Below are positions 6,873 to 7,762 of a DNA stretch of 7,762 nt, piece after piece. Source of the stretch: Ferruginibacter sp. (GTDB taxonomy: Bacteria; Bacteroidota; Bacteroidia; Chitinophagales; Chitinophagaceae). Under the pieces are notes generated by a model, which worked only from the letters and a program-made list of their open reading frames with translations, was not told where the DNA came from and made no database searches. Position 1 is the stretch's first letter; each line of letters opens with the position of its first letter. The translations under genes and the position numbers were made by a program. Where the stretch lies: positions 1 through 7,762 of the forward strand of contig JANYFI010000802.1 of assembly GCA_025362765.1 (NCBI GenBank), read 5' to 3'.

Positions 6873-6899
6873 CAATTATTCAATTATTAAACAATTTTT
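6873..6899 (+). repeat. CAATTATT tandem repeat in the pckG leader
   Basis: CAATTATT at 6873-6880 and 6881-6888 is followed after AAA by CAATTTTT at 6892-6899, which abuts the ATG. The repeat fills the position where a ribosome binding site would be. No Shine-Dalgarno sequence is present, so the A/U-rich unstructured leader itself may support initiation. Confidence 0.4.
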
Positions 6900-7762
6900 A
6901 TGATCAACGTAGAAAGTAAAAAAAGGCTGAACGGAGCATCTGATATAAAACCAGAACTGAAATCATGGGTAACTAATATAGCAAGGCAAACCAACGCTGA
7001 AAATATTCATTGGTGTGACGGTTCAAAAGAAGAGTATGACAGCATTTGTAACAGCCTGGTAAAAAAAGGAACATTCATTAAACTGAACCAGGAAAAACGT
7101 CCAAATAGTTTTGCCTGTTTTTCTGATCCAAGTGATGTGGCAAGGGTAGAAGACAAAACATTTATTTGCAGCAGAAGAAAAGACGATGCCGGCCCTACCA
7201 ATAACTGGATGGAGCCAACTGCCATGAAACAAGTTTTAAATGGGCTGCTGGATGAATCCATGAGCGGCAGAACACTGTATGTAATTCCATTTTGTATGGG
7301 ACCTTTAGGCTCATCTTACAGCAGGTATGGCGTTCAGTTAACCGATTCTGAATATGTAGTGGCAAACATGTACATTATGACACGTATGGGAGAAGCTATT
7401 TATCCGTACCTTAAAAAACATGATTATGTAAAATGTATCCATACTGTGGGCGCACCATTAGATCCCGGCCAGGCGGATACCAAATGGCCCAACAATCCTA
7501 CCACAAAATACATCTCTCATTTTCCTGAAGAAAGACTGGTTATTTCTTACGGAAGCGGATACGGCGGAAATGCTTTAATGGGTAAAAAATGTTTCGCCCT
7601 GCGCATCGCCTCTGTTATGGGAAGAGAAGAAGGATGGCTGGCAGAACATATGCTGATACTCGGCGTTGAATCTCCTGAAAAACAAAAAACATATATCGCC
7701 GCCGCTTTTCCGAGTGCCTGTGGTAAAACCAATTTTTCTATGATGATTCCTGCAAAAGGAGT
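6900..7762 (+). CDS. pckG: Phosphoenolpyruvate carboxykinase, GTP-dependent (N-terminal part; cut by window edge)
   Basis: From the ATG at 6900 the frame stays open for 287 codons to the window edge; the full family length is about 600-620, so roughly the N-terminal half is present. It catalyses GTP-dependent conversion of oxaloacetate to phosphoenolpyruvate plus CO2 in the cytosol, the entry step of gluconeogenesis. Landmarks match the animal enzyme with a constant offset of 14: SGYGGN with Y221 (rat Y235), [10 protein letters not shown] with the metal-binding K230, AEHMLILG with H250 (rat H264), and the [10 protein letters not shown]-loop (270-278) with S272, the reactive C274 and K276/T277. 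R82 in VARVE probably matches the substrate-binding arginine near rat position 87. These motifs distinguish it from ATP-dependent pckA. The start is supported by the preceding A/T-rich leader and by stops upstream. It is divergent from the T9SS-protein gene. Confidence 0.96.
   Translation, partial: MINVESKKRLNGASDIKPELKSWVTNIARQTNAENIHWCDGSKEEYDSICNSLVKKGTFIKLNQEKRPNSFACFSDPSDVARVEDKTFICSRRKDDAGPTNNWMEPTAMKQVLNGLLDESMSGRTLYVIPFCMGPLGSSYSRYGVQLTDSEYVVANMYIMTRMGEAIYPYLKKHDYVKCIHTVGAPLDPGQADTKWPNNPTTKYISHFPEERLVISYGSGYGGNALMGKKCFALRIASVMGREEGWLAEHMLILGVESPEKQKTYIAAAFPSACGKTNFSMMIPAKG

Larger units (their letters stand above)
6584..6899. promoter_or_regulatory. 316-bp A/T-rich divergent intergenic region (leader of the T9SS-protein gene and of pckG)
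   Basis: This region separates two outward-facing genes, so it must contain promoters for both. No convincing Bacteroidota promoter (TTG about 19 bp before TAnnTTTG) could be matched; the nearest cores are TAAATTTT on minus at roughly 6645-6652 and AATTTTTG on plus at 6847-6854, each one base off and without a well-placed TTG. The region contains three sets of short direct repeats listed separately. No open reading frame or RNA fold was recognised. Confidence 0.5.

Noticed and set aside
7007..7261. Minus-strand open frames opposite pckG
   Set aside because: The plus strand here encodes conserved PEPCK sequence; the antisense frames have no independent support.

Overview
The window looks like a chromosomal segment from a Bacteroidota species, most likely in the Chitinophagaceae/Sphingobacteriia area. 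That placement is an inference from several traits: two secreted proteins end in type IX secretion (T9SS) type A sorting domains, start codons are preceded by A/T-rich leaders instead of Shine-Dalgarno sequences, base composition is moderately low in GC, and a GMC dehydrogenase is paired with a Tat-lipoprotein 'gluconate 2-dehydrogenase subunit 3' partner. No rRNA, tRNA, CRISPR array, transposase or phage gene was recognised.

Layout. Positions 1-2186 (minus strand) hold a two-gene unit: a 580-residue FAD-dependent GMC oxidoreductase (444..2186) followed after 45 bp by the start of its small-subunit partner (1..398, running off the left edge). Positions 2187-2738 are a 552 bp stretch without a convincing gene. 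A small plus-strand gene (2739..3032) encodes a probable chagasin-like (I42) peptidase inhibitor with altered binding loops. It meets tail to tail a 723-residue secreted M43 pappalysin-type metalloprotease (3076..5247, minus). Upstream of that, also on minus, is a 381-residue secreted multidomain beta-sandwich protein (5438..6583). After a 316 bp A/T-rich divergent intergenic region carrying several short direct repeats, the plus-strand gene for GTP-dependent phosphoenolpyruvate carboxykinase (pckG) begins at 6900 and runs off the right edge.

How it fits together. The GMC pair is probably a periplasmic, membrane-anchored sugar or polyol dehydrogenase: the catalytic subunit has no signal peptide of its own and its partner has a twin-arginine lipoprotein signal. 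The GMC subunit carries a CX2CX2CX3C cluster suggesting a built-in iron-sulfur centre that passes electrons from FAD outward. The two T9SS substrates are probably delivered to the cell surface or medium, one for protein degradation and one of unknown binding function. PEPCK serves gluconeogenesis. Nothing ties these into one pathway; the window reads as ordinary chromosomal genes of a polymer-degrading Bacteroidota.

No clear new system was found. The items most worth a second look are the Fe-S motif in the GMC enzyme, the inhibitor with non-canonical L4 and L6 loops, the perfect A/T palindromes at two start codons, and the repeats in front of pckG.
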